Assembly: GCF_002234575.2 (NCBI RefSeq)
Contig: NZ_CP022464.2
Location: 4,836,001-4,900,000 of the forward strand
Length of the DNA: 64,000 nt
From: Enterocloster bolteae
GTDB taxonomy: Bacteria; Bacillota; Clostridia; Lachnospirales; Lachnospiraceae
Reading direction: 5' to 3'
Shown: positions 14,926 through 23,697 of the stretch, in pieces
How the letters are laid out: each line of letters opens with the position of its first letter
Numbering within the stretch: position 1 is the stretch's first letter
Translations under genes and position numbers: made by a program
The notes under the pieces: generated by a model
The model's database searches: none
What the model was told of the DNA's origin: nothing
Seen by the model: the letters and a program-made list of their open reading frames with translations, nothing else

Positions 14926-17886
14926 TCACAGTTCAATATATGCCCTGCTTCCGCCTGTCTTGTCCTTCACCACAACAATCTGGTGCTGGATTCGTTCCTT
15001 CAGCTCTCCCACATGGGAAATGATGCCCACCAGACGCCTTCCCTCTGCCAGGTCTCCCAGGGACTTCATGGCCAGGTTCAGTGTATCCTCATCCAGAGAC
15101 CCGAATCCCTCATCCACAAAGAGAGTGTCCAGGCGGATTCCGCCTGCAGCTGACTGTATCTCATCCGACAGGCCCAGAGCCAGGGAAAGGGATGCCTGGA
15201 AGGATTCCCCGCCGGACAATGTCTTTACGCTGCGCTCCGTACCATTGTAATGGTCGATGACATTTAACCCCAGCCCGTTCTTCCCCCTGTTATCCTCCTC
15301 CGTACACCGTTTCAGCTCATACTGGCCGCCGCTCATGACCATGAACCTGGTATTTGCCCTGGCAATGATACGCTCAAAATATGCCATCTGCGCATACGTT
15401 TCCAGGGTAATTTTTTCCTTTCCCCCCACTTCACCTGCCGCTGTATCGGAAAGGGCCTTGACCCATGTCCATTCCTTTTGTATCTCTTCCATGGACGCCT
15501 TCTGTTCCGAAATACGTTCCCTTGCCATGCGGTTGGTTTCCAGTCTGTGGTGAAGCCTGCTTTTTTCCTGCTCCAGGCCGGTCAGCCTCTCCCTTGCCTC
15601 AGACTGGCGAAGCCGGTTCTCCTGCATCCGCGCCTCCAGGCGTTCCATAACGGTTCTAACGTCCATGCCGCCCGGAAGCATTGTGTCCGGCCCATTCACA
15701 GGGTCCCGGTCCTCTCCCACAGACTCTCTTCCCTCTGCGTCCTTCTCCGCCATCCGGCCTCTCAGCGCCTCCAATCGGGCCTGAGCGTCCGACACTCTGC
15801 GGCTTATCCGGTTATAGGATTCTTCCGCCTCCTTAAACGCCTTTTCCAGTCCGGCCAGAAATGCCTTCTTCTCTGCCAGCTCCGCCTGGGCGGCCTTCCT
15901 GTTCTCATAGGGCAGGGAGGACTCCATCTCCTTAAGGCGGCTTTCCAGTTCCCTTTCCTTTGCCTGGCTCTCTGCCAGCATTTTCTGGGCCTGCTGTTTC
16001 AACTCCGAGGCTGCTTCCAGGGATTGACGCCCTAAGACCCTTCTGCCTTCAATGGCTTCCTTATATTCTTTTCTCTTCTTCTTTTCCTGAATCTTCTCCT
16101 TCTGGGCAGCAGCCTGGCGCTCCAGCTGGCCTTTTAGCTGCCCCATCATCAGCTCCCACTGTTCAAGGAAATACCTGCGCCCCTGCCGTACATCCCCTGT
16201 CTTTGCAACCAACGCCCCGGCATCGGCTTCCGCCTGGCGAATCCGCTGCTGCCAGTCCTCTTTCCAGGTAGCCACCTCGGCATCAATCTGCTGTTTCATC
16301 CTTTCATAGCGGGTATCCAGACTGCCTGCCAGTCTTCCTGCCTCCAGGCTCAGCCTGGCAGCCGCCTTATCCTTTTCCTCGGCAGCAGCCTTAAGCCGGT
16401 CTACCTTGTCCTTGGCTGCCTCTTTTCCCTCCTCCAGATACCGTGCAGGCGCCGGATGAGTGACAGAGCCGCATACAGGACAGGGCTGGCCTTCTGTGAG
16501 CCGTGAAGCCAGGATTCCCGCCTGGTTGTCCAGGAATCTCTGGTACATCTCCCGGTAGGCATCGTCTGCCCTGCGGCTCTCCTCGCCTGCTGCCCTGTAA
16601 CGCTCTCTGGCTGCCTCCAGCTTCTTCCGCTCCTGCCCGTACTGCCCCAGCTCCTCTGCCAGAAGTCCGATGCGCCCGCTGTATTCGCGCAGTCTCTCCC
16701 CTGCTGTCAGGGCTGCCTGGTATTCTTCTCCTGCCTGGCGAAGGCTTTCCAGTATCTTCTCATCGCTGTCATTTCGTTCCTTCCACTGCCTTTCCTCCAG
16801 GGCCGCCTGCTCCAGCCTTTTTTCAAGGCTCTCTGTCTCTTTCCTGCATGCCTTCAGATTTTCCTGCAGCCCGTCAAAACGGTCATAGGTTTTCAGGTTT
16901 TCTTCCATCCTGGTAACAGCGCCAATCAGCCCGTCTCTGTCAGCCTGGCGTTCCTTTTCCCTCTCATACCTGACCTTTGCCTGTTCCAGAACCGGCATAT
17001 TTTCCCTGAGCACATCCGCGGCAGCCGCCATATCCCGGCAGACCGCGGCATCCCCCTGCATTTTCCCCAGCTCCATTCCAAGGGCAGCCATCTCGTCCCT
17101 GACCAGGGCCATGGCTCTGTCCCTCCCCTGCTGCTGCGCCTCATCCGCCCCAATCAGCTGGTCCAGCACCTCCAAAAGAGCTTCCAGGCTCCCCTGGGGC
17201 ACCTCCTTCCAGCGCAGCTTAAGTTCCTCACTATGGCCCTCTGTGATAACACCTCCGGCATACTGTTCCATGCTCTTTCTGCTGTCCGCGTAGCGGCCAT
17301 ACAGACCCTTGGCCCGGTCCTTCAGCTTTTCCTGAAACAACTGGTAGGGCTTTGTCTTAAATATTTCCCGGAAAATGATGCCCCGATCCTCGGTTCTGCC
17401 TGACAGGAGCCTGGAAAAACTGCCCTGGGCCAGCATGGCAATCTGGGAAAACTGCTCCCTGTTAAGGCCCAGAAGCCCTTCCACCTCCACCGTTACCGCT
17501 TTGTCCCCTGTAACGAGCCTGCCGTCCGGCATATGAAGCTGTGCGTCCGGCTTTTCCCGTGTCTCCCCTTCACCTCTTTGCTTTGTCCTCATATACTCAG
17601 GATTGCGCCGCACCCTGTATTCCTTTCCACTATAGGAAAATCCCATCTCCACATAGGTCCTGGCATCCGGCCTGGCATATTTGCTGCGCAGCATCCTGGG
17701 TTTGCGGCTGTCCCCGCTAGCGTTGCCGTAAAGGGCAAATGCAATGGCGTCAAACAGGGTGGTTTTGCCTGCTCCGGTGTCGCCCGTAATGAGATAAAGT
17801 CCCCGGTCCCCCAGGGAGGCCATATCCAGGGTGACCTCACCTGCATATGGTCCAAATGCGGATATTATCAGTTCTGTGGGCCTCAT
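14926..17886 (-). CDS. sbcC: Exonuclease SbcCD, ATPase subunit SbcC
   Basis: 986-residue SMC/Rad50-like ATPase, partner of SbcD in cutting DNA hairpins and processing ends. It has Walker A GDTGAGKTTLFD near residue 35, long coiled coils, a zinc hook with CPVC near residue 500, the ABC signature LSGGESFQASL, and Walker B LDTLFVDEGFGSLD. The start MRPTELIISAFGPYAG at 17886 is canonical, overlaps the sbcD stop as ATGA, and has GGGAGG upstream. Length is normal. Confidence 0.96.
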   Translation of the reverse strand: MRPTELIISAFGPYAGEVTLDMASLGDRGLYLITGDTGAGKTTLFDAIAFALYGNASGDSRKPRMLRSKYARPDARTYVEMGFSYSGKEYRVRRNPEYMRTKQRGEGETREKPDAQLHMPDGRLVTGDKAVTVEVEGLLGLNREQFSQIAMLAQGSFSRLLSGRTEDRGIIFREIFKTKPYQLFQEKLKDRAKGLYGRYADSRKSMEQYAGGVITEGHSEELKLRWKEVPQGSLEALLEVLDQLIGADEAQQQGRDRAMALVRDEMAALGMELGKMQGDAAVCRDMAAAADVLRENMPVLEQAKVRYEREKERQADRDGLIGAVTRMEENLKTYDRFDGLQENLKACRKETESLEKRLEQAALEERQWKERNDSDEKILESLRQAGEEYQAALTAGERLREYSGRIGLLAEELGQYGQERKKLEAARERYRAAGEESRRADDAYREMYQRFLDNQAGILASRLTEGQPCPVCGSVTHPAPARYLEEGKEAAKDKVDRLKAAAEEKDKAAARLSLEAGRLAGSLDTRYERMKQQIDAEVATWKEDWQQRIRQAEADAGALVAKTGDVRQGRRYFLEQWELMMGQLKGQLERQAAAQKEKIQEKKKRKEYKEAIEGRRVLGRQSLEAASELKQQAQKMLAESQAKERELESRLKEMESSLPYENRKAAQAELAEKKAFLAGLEKAFKEAEESYNRISRRVSDAQARLEALRGRMAEKDAEGRESVGEDRDPVNGPDTMLPGGMDVRTVMERLEARMQENRLRQSEARERLTGLEQEKSRLHHRLETNRMARERISEQKASMEEIQKEWTWVKALSDTAAGEVGGKEKITLETYAQMAYFERIIARANTRFMVMSGGQYELKRCTEEDNRGKNGLGLNVIDHYNGTERSVKTLSGGESFQASLSLALGLSDEIQSAAGGIRLDTLFVDEGFGSLDEDTLNLAMKSLGDLAEGRRLVGIISHVGELKERIQHQIVVVKDKTGGSRAYIEL

Positions 17887-19025
17887 CTGCTTCCCTCCCA
17901 TATCTCTTCCATCAGTTTTACCGCAAAGTCAGCCTGCTGCTCTGTCATGGGCTGATTGTTCTGAAGCTGGTACAGCTCCTCCATCAGAACAATGGGGGGC
18001 TTGTCCGCATTGGCGGCAGCTTCCACCACCCTGCCCTCCCTGGTGCGCTTGTTATCATAATCCAGCTTCATGACATTGGGATAAATGGAGCGCAGCTTGC
18101 CTATTGCATCCAGTATATCCTCCTCATCCGTAAGGGTTATGTGAAGGTAATCATCCACAGCCGTACCCTGGTAAAAATCACGGCTGGTCAGTTCTTCATA
18201 GCTTCCTCTCAGCTCCCGCATATCATGGAGGGGCCTGAGAGGACGGGTATTCACGGTCACATTCCCCTTTTCCAGCAGCTCCACCACGGTCACTGACTTC
18301 CTGTGGTTCACCTCTGAGAATGAATATTTAAGGGGAGTCCCGCTATAGCGCAGGGTATCCCTTCCCACCTTCTGGGGCCCGTGGATATGTCCCATGGCCA
18401 CATAATCGAAGGAATCGAACAGTTCAGCACTCACCTGGTCCAAGCCGCCTATGGACAGCTCCTCCGAGTCGCAGCAGGACGCACCGGTGACAAACTGGTG
18501 GGCAATCAGGATATTGCGGCCATCTTCCCCTTTCTTATGTTCCGCCATATGCTCCAGAGCCCAGCGGACCGCATCTTCAAAGGTTTCAATGCCTTCCTCC
18601 GGGCAGCACCTTCTCACAACAGCAGGTTTTATAAAGGGCAGCATATAGACCCGCAGGCTTCCGTACCGGTCCTCCAGTTGAACCGGCTCCAGATGACCGT
18701 CATACACAGGCGCCATATAAACTCTCCTGTCCTTCATAAGCTGCCCTCCAAAGGCCAGCCGCTCCGGGCTGTCGTGGTTCCCGCTGATAACAAACACGGG
18801 CAGGTTCCGGTCCGCCAGCCCGGTCAGGAAAGCGTCAAAGACCTGTACTGCCTCAGCAGGAGGCACAGGTTTATCATAAATATCCCCGGCTATGAGAACA
18901 CCGTCAGGCATTTCCTCCTCCGCAATCATGAGAATCTGGTCTAATATATATTTTTGATCCTCCAGCATGGAAAAACCATTGACCCGTTTTCCGATATGAA
19001 GGTCTGATAAATGAATAAATTTCAT
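17883..19025 (-). CDS. sbcD: Exonuclease SbcCD, nuclease subunit SbcD
   Basis: 380-residue Mre11-type metallophosphoesterase. The phosphoesterase motifs are DLHIGK, GDIYDK, GNHDSPERL, the HQF segment and MGHIHGPQ. The start MKFIHLSDLHIGK at 19025 is canonical with AAAGGA upstream; longer in-frame starts would add a non-family extension. Coupled to sbcC by a 4-nt ATGA overlap. Confidence 0.96.
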   Translation of the reverse strand: MKFIHLSDLHIGKRVNGFSMLEDQKYILDQILMIAEEEMPDGVLIAGDIYDKPVPPAEAVQVFDAFLTGLADRNLPVFVISGNHDSPERLAFGGQLMKDRRVYMAPVYDGHLEPVQLEDRYGSLRVYMLPFIKPAVVRRCCPEEGIETFEDAVRWALEHMAEHKKGEDGRNILIAHQFVTGASCCDSEELSIGGLDQVSAELFDSFDYVAMGHIHGPQKVGRDTLRYSGTPLKYSFSEVNHRKSVTVVELLEKGNVTVNTRPLRPLHDMRELRGSYEELTSRDFYQGTAVDDYLHITLTDEEDILDAIGKLRSIYPNVMKLDYDNKRTREGRVVEAAANADKPPIVLMEELYQLQNNQPMTEQQADFAVKLMEEIWEGSR

Positions 19026-19107
19026 AGTTCTTCCTTTCATGTACATCTTTAACCATAATACCACGAGCCGGGCACCATTTACAAGACCATACGGCCCGTC
19101 CTTTTCC

Positions 19108-19151
19108 ATGAGGACCGCCTTATTGAACTATGAGGACTGCCTTATTGAAAG
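19108..19151. repeat. 22-bp tandem duplication upstream of a small gene
   Basis: Two adjacent 22-nt copies, 19108-19129 and 19130-19151, agree at 19 of 22 positions (ATGAGGACYGCCTTATTGAA core). They lie between sbcD and the 77-residue gene, probably within its promoter region. Confidence 0.75.
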
Positions 19152-19219
19152 ATTGGACTGGACCTCTGCCTTTCAAATATGGTAAACTAGAGCGTAAATT
19201 CCTGTTTGGAGGTGAGCAT

Positions 19220-19453
19220 ATGAATCCAATGAATCTTCTTCAGTTAAAACCGGCCTGGAACCAGTTTAAGGCCAACCATCCCAAAATGCTGTCATTTATG
19301 AAAGCCGCATCCAGGGACGGGGTCATGGACGAGGGGACCCTGATTGAAATTACCGTCACATCCAGCACCGGCCAGACCATTGCTTCCAACATCCGGGTCA
19401 AAAAATCCGACCTGGAATTCTTAGGAGCACTTAAGGATGCGCTGGAAGATTAG
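19220..19453 (+). CDS. Small conserved-type hypothetical protein, 77 residues
   Basis: Soluble protein starting MNPMNLLQLKPAWNQFKANHPKM. I recall similar Lachnospiraceae proteins with the MNxMxLLxLKPAWxxFxxNHPK opening, but no function. The C-terminal half has an amphipathic beta pattern with a basic RVKKSDL segment. The start at 19220 is chosen for GGAGGTGAG upstream; an in-frame ATG at 19130 lies in the tandem repeat. Flanked by sbcD (divergent) and a leftward lipoprotein gene. Confidence 0.75.
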   Translation: MNPMNLLQLKPAWNQFKANHPKMLSFMKAASRDGVMDEGTLIEITVTSSTGQTIASNIRVKKSDLEFLGALKDALED

Positions 19454-19460
19454 ATGCAAA

Positions 19461-19495
19461 GGGCGCCCGCCCTGCCTTGCGGCAGGAGGACGCCC
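19461..19495 (+). terminator. Hairpin terminator after the 77-residue gene
   Basis: Nested stems GGGCG/CGCCC (19461-19465/19491-19495) and CCTGCC/GGCAGG (19471-19476/19481-19486). The T-tract is poor in both directions, but it sits between two convergent genes and probably serves both. Confidence 0.5.
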
Positions 19496-19561
19496 TGTTG
19501 ATTAATGGGATATTTTGTTCTTCTTCACCGTGTGTCCAGACATTGCATGTTCAGACATGCT

Positions 19562-20155
19562 CTAGTTCAGGTTAATACCTGTAATGGCTGCCTGTCCATC
19601 CACATTGTTGAAAATAATGCTGTTTTCCTCGCCCATGATGACTCCGGCGCCAAACTGCTCCAGCGTGTCTACATCCGTATCAGCAATTTCCTTTAACAGA
19701 CTCTCAGTGAAAATCTGGCCTGCATCCATCTTTAAGAAAGCTGACTCGTCGGCAATCTCCTCACCCTGTCCTTCTCCAAGGGAAACATAGACCGGGTAAA
19801 CGCACAGGCCTGCCAATGCCTCCATATCCTTATCTGCCACCGCCTTCTGCACCTTCTCTGCGAAAGGCTTAATCTCACTCTGTTCCAGCTCTGCCCCGGC
19901 ATGGGACACGTCCTCTGCCTCCTCCAAGAGTGCGGCCTCCTGGGAGGCGGATTCGGATGACTGGGATTCTGCTGCGGTTTCAGAGTCCGAAGCAGCGCCT
20001 GCGTCCTCTGTCTCCCCATCCGTCATCCCGGCTGTGGTGTCGGCCTGTGTTACCACCTCTGCCGCTGTAGTGGTCTTGGCATCCTTGCCTGAGCAGGCTG
20101 TGATGGCTGCCGCCGCCATAATGGCTGTTCCTAAAACTGCTAATTTTCTTTTCAT
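19562..20155 (-). CDS. Putative lipoprotein of unknown function
   Basis: 197-residue secreted lipoprotein. The signal peptide has lipobox ITAC with Cys near residue 21. A long Ala/Thr/Glu/Ser linker follows to about residue 95, then a compact domain (KPFAEKVQKAVADKDMEALAGLCVYPVYV onward) that reads like a small alpha/beta, possibly NTF2-like, domain. I do not recognise a family. It stands alone between convergent and upstream regulatory spacers. Confidence 0.7.
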   Translation of the reverse strand: MKRKLAVLGTAIMAAAAITACSGKDAKTTTAAEVVTQADTTAGMTDGETEDAGAASDSETAAESQSSESASQEAALLEEAEDVSHAGAELEQSEIKPFAEKVQKAVADKDMEALAGLCVYPVYVSLGEGQGEEIADESAFLKMDAGQIFTESLLKEIADTDVDTLEQFGAGVIMGEENSIIFNNVDGQAAITGINLN

Positions 20156-20296
20156 AATTACGTCTCCTCATCTATCTGATTTTCAGTATCATTTTCTTTA
20201 TGTAAAAGCTGCATTTCCAGAGTCCGGTATGAGCATGCACCCCTGTGAAATACGCATTTCATCCACCGCGTCCGGTGATACACTCTAACATAAAGA

Positions 20297-20326
20297 GCCT
20301 GGCTCCTTTTGTCAAGGCAGCCAGGC
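20297..20326 (-). terminator. Terminator downstream of the HAD-phosphatase gene
   Basis: GCCTGGCT (20297-20304) and AGCCAGGC (20319-20326) form an 8-bp stem; leftward it is followed by TCTTTATG. It lies about 190 nt after the leftward HAD gene. The rest of 20156-20516 is AT-rich near 20340-20430 and holds no other clear signal. Confidence 0.6.
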
Positions 20327-20516
20327 CAACATTAATGGTTCCGTAATTAAACTTAAAAAACTGTTTCAATCCTTTTCCTAAAATTTCATAATTTACCATG
20401 CAACTTTTTTGGTTTTCTTTCATTTTGAAACCGTCCATTGAGGGCTGTTCATTGCAGGCACTTCATTGTAAACAGTTCATTCCCTGACAAGGGAAGGACA
20501 ACCGCCTGCCGGTCCG

Positions 20517-20984
20517 TCAGCTTCTCAGTGTGGCCCGCAGACGGTCCGGCTTCAGCAGAAGGTCCAGCCCATCCTCAATGGAGCGAACCACCACGGATGC
20601 ATGGCTTAACAGGGCTGCGCACATACCCTCCCGCTCCAGAACCGCTATGGACAGCTGGGCTGCGTCAAACATCTGTATATCATTAAAGCCATTGCCAAGA
20701 CAGGCCACGCCTCCCTCAAGCCCCTTTACGATTTCTTCCTTGCATCCGGCAGCACCCTCCCGCGGAAAAGTCCTTACAGTTATGCCCAAAGGTTCGCACT
20801 GGCGCGTCACCGTGCCGTATGTATCAGCAGTGAGCACATACACATGGGCCAGCTCCTTAAGCCGGGCAATACGCTCCTTGACCCCCTTCAGCAGCATGCC
20901 GTCCACTGCCGCTGTCCCGTTGTAATCCAGGACCACATGGTTGATTTTCAAAGGCTCCCGCCCGGGTATTTCTATTACAATCAC
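20517..20984 (-). CDS. HAD-superfamily hydrolase
   Basis: 155-residue haloacid-dehalogenase-type phosphatase. Motif I is DYNGT (nucleophile Asp near residue 18), motif II is in VLTADT, and motif IV is GNGFNDIQMFDAA. No cap domain is visible, so it resembles the soluble analogue of the P-type ATPase phosphorylation domain. The start is taken as GTG at 20984 because AGGGAGGAG lies seven nt upstream; an ATG seventeen codons earlier lacks a ribosome binding site and adds an Arg-rich extension encoded by a tandem-repeat-like stretch. Follows pstB on the same strand. Confidence 0.82.
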   Translation of the reverse strand: MIVIEIPGREPLKINHVVLDYNGTAAVDGMLLKGVKERIARLKELAHVYVLTADTYGTVTRQCEPLGITVRTFPREGAAGCKEEIVKGLEGGVACLGNGFNDIQMFDAAQLSIAVLEREGMCAALLSHASVVVRSIEDGLDLLLKPDRLRATLRS

Positions 20985-21052
20985 TGTCTGTCTCCTCCCT
21001 GTATCTCCTGTCCTGTATCTTCTATCCCGTATCACTTATCCCCATATCCCTG

Positions 21053-21108
21053 CCGGCCCGAATCCGTCTATCCGCAGATTCCGGCCCAAATCCGTTTATC
21101 CGTAAATT
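21053..21108. repeat. 28-bp tandem duplication overlapping the pstB stop codon
   Basis: Copies at 21053-21080 and 21081-21108 agree at 24 of 28 positions; all four differences are transitions. The second copy contains the pstB stop codon (21096-21098), so the first is a duplicated remnant in the spacer. The adjacent 20999-21040 stretch is also a degenerate repeat of TGTATC/TATCCC-type units. Confidence 0.75.
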
Positions 21109-21845
21109 CCTGCCAGAAACGCCCTTGTCTCCTCTTGCGCCGGGCACCCGAACAATTGGTCCGATTCCCCCCACTCCACCAGACGGCCCCCTAAAAGAAA
21201 GGCCCCATAGTCAGATATCCTGCGGGCCTGGGCTATGTTATGGGTGACAATGACAATGGTATACTGCTTCTTAAGTTCTGTCAGCATTTCCTCGATTACG
21301 GCAGATGATTTCACATCCAGGGCGGAACAGGGCTCATCCAGCAATAGTACTTCCGGGTCCACTGTCAGGGCACGGGCGATACAGAGCCTCTGCTGCTGTC
21401 CTCCTGAAAGTTTAAGAGCATTCCTGCCCAAATCTTCCCTGACCTCGTCATACAGTCCGGCCATCCGGAGTTTTTCCTTCACCAGCGCTTCCAGGGAAGC
21501 CTTATCCCGGACGCCGTAATATCTCGGCGCATATGTCATGTTTTTATAGATGGAAAATGGAAAGGGAGCCGGCGTCTGAAACACCAGACCCACACGGCGG
21601 CGAAGCACATCCTTCTGCATGGATTTTATCTCCTGTCCGTCCAACAAAATCCTTCCGGATACAGATACACCCTTTTCCTCTGCCAGCAATCCGTTCATAC
21701 ACCGCAACAGCGTGGTTTTTCCGCACCCGGACGGACCGATGACGGCCGTAATCCGGCGGACCGGTATGTCTAAGGACAAATCAGACAATACCTCCCTGCC
21801 GTCATAGGATGCGCTGACATTGTGAAGCGTCATGATATGTTCCAT
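21096..21845 (-). CDS. pstB: Phosphate ABC transporter ATP-binding protein
   Basis: 249-residue ATPase of the phosphate importer. Walker A is GPSGCGKTTLLR, the signature is LSGGQQQRLCIARAL (typical of PstB), and Walker B is VLLLDEPCSALDVKSS. The start overlaps the pstA end by 16 nt. Slightly short but complete. Confidence 0.93.
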   Translation of the reverse strand: MEHIMTLHNVSASYDGREVLSDLSLDIPVRRITAVIGPSGCGKTTLLRCMNGLLAEEKGVSVSGRILLDGQEIKSMQKDVLRRRVGLVFQTPAPFPFSIYKNMTYAPRYYGVRDKASLEALVKEKLRMAGLYDEVREDLGRNALKLSGGQQQRLCIARALTVDPEVLLLDEPCSALDVKSSAVIEEMLTELKKQYTIVIVTHNIAQARRISDYGAFLLGGRLVEWGESDQLFGCPAQEETRAFLAGIYG

Positions 21846-22672
21846 TTTTTCTGGCTCCTCCTTGCGTAAATTGTTGCCAAAAGGCTGCTGAATAAAATCA
21901 GCGCCATCATGACAAAAGCGGTCCCGTAAGCCGCGTCCATGGAAGTGGCTCCCTGGGCTACCAGCAGGTAAAGATGCATAGGCAGGGCCATGGCCGGGGC
22001 GGTAAGCCGGGCCGGGAGGCCGGAATACGCCACTGCCCCTGTGAATATGAGAGGGGCCGTGGCCCCCATGGCGTAGCAGCCTCCCAGTATTACGCCCGAC
22101 ACGATCTCCCCCTTACAGGCCGGCAGCACAATCTTCCGGATGGTATAGAACCTGGAACAGCCCAGGGCATAGGAGGACTGTACCAGCTGTTTTGGCAGCT
22201 CCCTGAAGGTTTTCTCTGCCCTGACCTCTATAAAAGGAAGAATCATCACGGCCAGAGCCACACCAGAGGACAGGATGCAGCGCCCCCAGGCCAGGTCCCG
22301 CACCAGGAAGCTGTAAGCAAACAGTCCCAGGACAATGGACGGGATTCCCGAAATACACTGGATTACCATGCGGATTAATCCCGCTGTCCTGCGTCCTTTG
22401 CAGTAAAACACCATAAAGAGTGCTGTGGCGACAGCAGGGATTCCTCCCAGGACAATAGCTGTCGCCGTAAAACACAGGCTCCCCACAATGGCAGGCCAGA
22501 TTCCGCCCTCCTCCCCCAGTACCGCTCCCCTGGGCGGCTGGGACAAAAATTCCCAGCTGATTGTGCCTGCCCCCCGGTAAAAAACATATCCGAACAGGAA
22601 CAAAATGATGCCTGTCACCAATAACATGCTGGAATACGCCCAGAATTTTGTAAGTGATGCGCGCAGATGCAT
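21830..22672 (-). CDS. pstA: Phosphate ABC transporter permease PstA
   Basis: 280-residue membrane permease with about six hydrophobic segments. The binding-protein-dependent permease motif is around residues 150-185 (TFRELPKQLVQSSYALGCSRFYTIRKIVLP). GGGAGG precedes the ATG. It follows pstC across an 81-nt spacer made partly of 13-bp repeats. Confidence 0.92.
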   Translation of the reverse strand: MHLRASLTKFWAYSSMLLVTGIILFLFGYVFYRGAGTISWEFLSQPPRGAVLGEEGGIWPAIVGSLCFTATAIVLGGIPAVATALFMVFYCKGRRTAGLIRMVIQCISGIPSIVLGLFAYSFLVRDLAWGRCILSSGVALAVMILPFIEVRAEKTFRELPKQLVQSSYALGCSRFYTIRKIVLPACKGEIVSGVILGGCYAMGATAPLIFTGAVAYSGLPARLTAPAMALPMHLYLLVAQGATSMDAAYGTAFVMMALILFSSLLATIYARRSQKKWNIS

Positions 22673-22701
22673 GGTTTTCCCTCCTTTATGCCTGTTCCGT
22701 C

Positions 22702-22753
22702 CTATGGCCCCGGCTTATGGTTCCGGCCTATGGTTCCGGCTTATGGTTCCGGC
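22702..22753. repeat. 13-bp tandem repeat array between pstC and pstA
   Basis: Four contiguous 13-nt units (YTATGGTTCCGGC consensus) occupy 22702-22753, with the first base alternating C/T and the first unit differing at two positions. The array abuts the pstC stop codon and occupies most of the spacer before the pstA ribosome binding site. Confidence 0.85.
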
Positions 22754-23620
22754 CTATTGCTCCAGTTTACTTCGCAGCAGGGTGATGCCGGAATTGATAA
22801 GGAATAATAAGAGCATCAGTACCAGCCCCGCCGCGTACAGGGCGTGGTAGTGGGTGCTTCCCACCACCGCTGTTCCCATCTCCAGCGCAATCACAGCGGC
22901 AATGCTCTCACTCTTGCCCAGCAGGGAGGGAAACAGGTTTGCATTTCCAATGACCATCATCACTGCCATGGTTTCCCCCATGGCCCGGCCGATGGCCAGA
23001 ATCATGGACAGCAGTATGTTCTTCCACGACCCAGGAAGGACAATGGTGGCCACCATATGCCACTTGGAGATACCCAGGGCATCTGCTGCGGGCTGATACC
23101 GTTTTCTCACCTTCAGCATGGTCTCACTGCAGGAGGATATCAGAAATGGAAGCAGCATAACGGCCAGCAGGATTCCGGCCGCCAGCACACAGGAGCCTGT
23201 GTGGACTCCGGCCCTGATGAAAAGCCTGACCATAAGGGTCAGCCCCATGAAGCCATATATCACGGATGGGATTCCTGCTAAAAGGTCCACAAAGGGATAT
23301 AGGATTCCCCGCATCCGCTGGGTGGCAACGCAGGAAAGATAAATGGCGGCCCCCACCCCCACTGTCACAGCCAGGACCATTGCCACCAGAGATACGTAGA
23401 GCGTAGCCGCTATGAAATTAAAAATGCCAAAGGACGGCTCCCCTGTGTAAGCAATAGGCATCCATCTCCGGCCCAACAGGAAATCAGGCACTGCCACTTC
23501 ATCGAACGTGGGCAGTGCCTCCTTGACAATAAAGTATATGACAAAGGCCAGGACCATCACGGTCAGGGCGGTCAGGGCCTTTATCAGAACTGAAAATAAT
23601 GCATTCAGCTGTTTATTCAT
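22754..23620 (-). CDS. pstC: Phosphate ABC transporter permease PstC
   Basis: 288-residue membrane permease with about six hydrophobic segments. The EAA-like loop near 170-200 reads VRKRYQPAADALGISKWHMVATIVLPGS, as in PstC. GGAG lies seven to eight nt before the ATG. It pairs with PstA. Confidence 0.92.
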   Translation of the reverse strand: MNKQLNALFSVLIKALTALTVMVLAFVIYFIVKEALPTFDEVAVPDFLLGRRWMPIAYTGEPSFGIFNFIAATLYVSLVAMVLAVTVGVGAAIYLSCVATQRMRGILYPFVDLLAGIPSVIYGFMGLTLMVRLFIRAGVHTGSCVLAAGILLAVMLLPFLISSCSETMLKVRKRYQPAADALGISKWHMVATIVLPGSWKNILLSMILAIGRAMGETMAVMMVIGNANLFPSLLGKSESIAAVIALEMGTAVVGSTHYHALYAAGLVLMLLLFLINSGITLLRSKLEQ

Positions 23621-23697
23621 TGGTTTGACTCCATTTCAGGGGATTCTTTCAAGGGAATATTTCCCTGACAATCTCCCCGGCGTTTTCCCGGCGCAGA

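Noticed and set aside
22702..22753. CRISPR array
   Set aside because: Units are contiguous 13-mers without spacers, and no cas genes are present.
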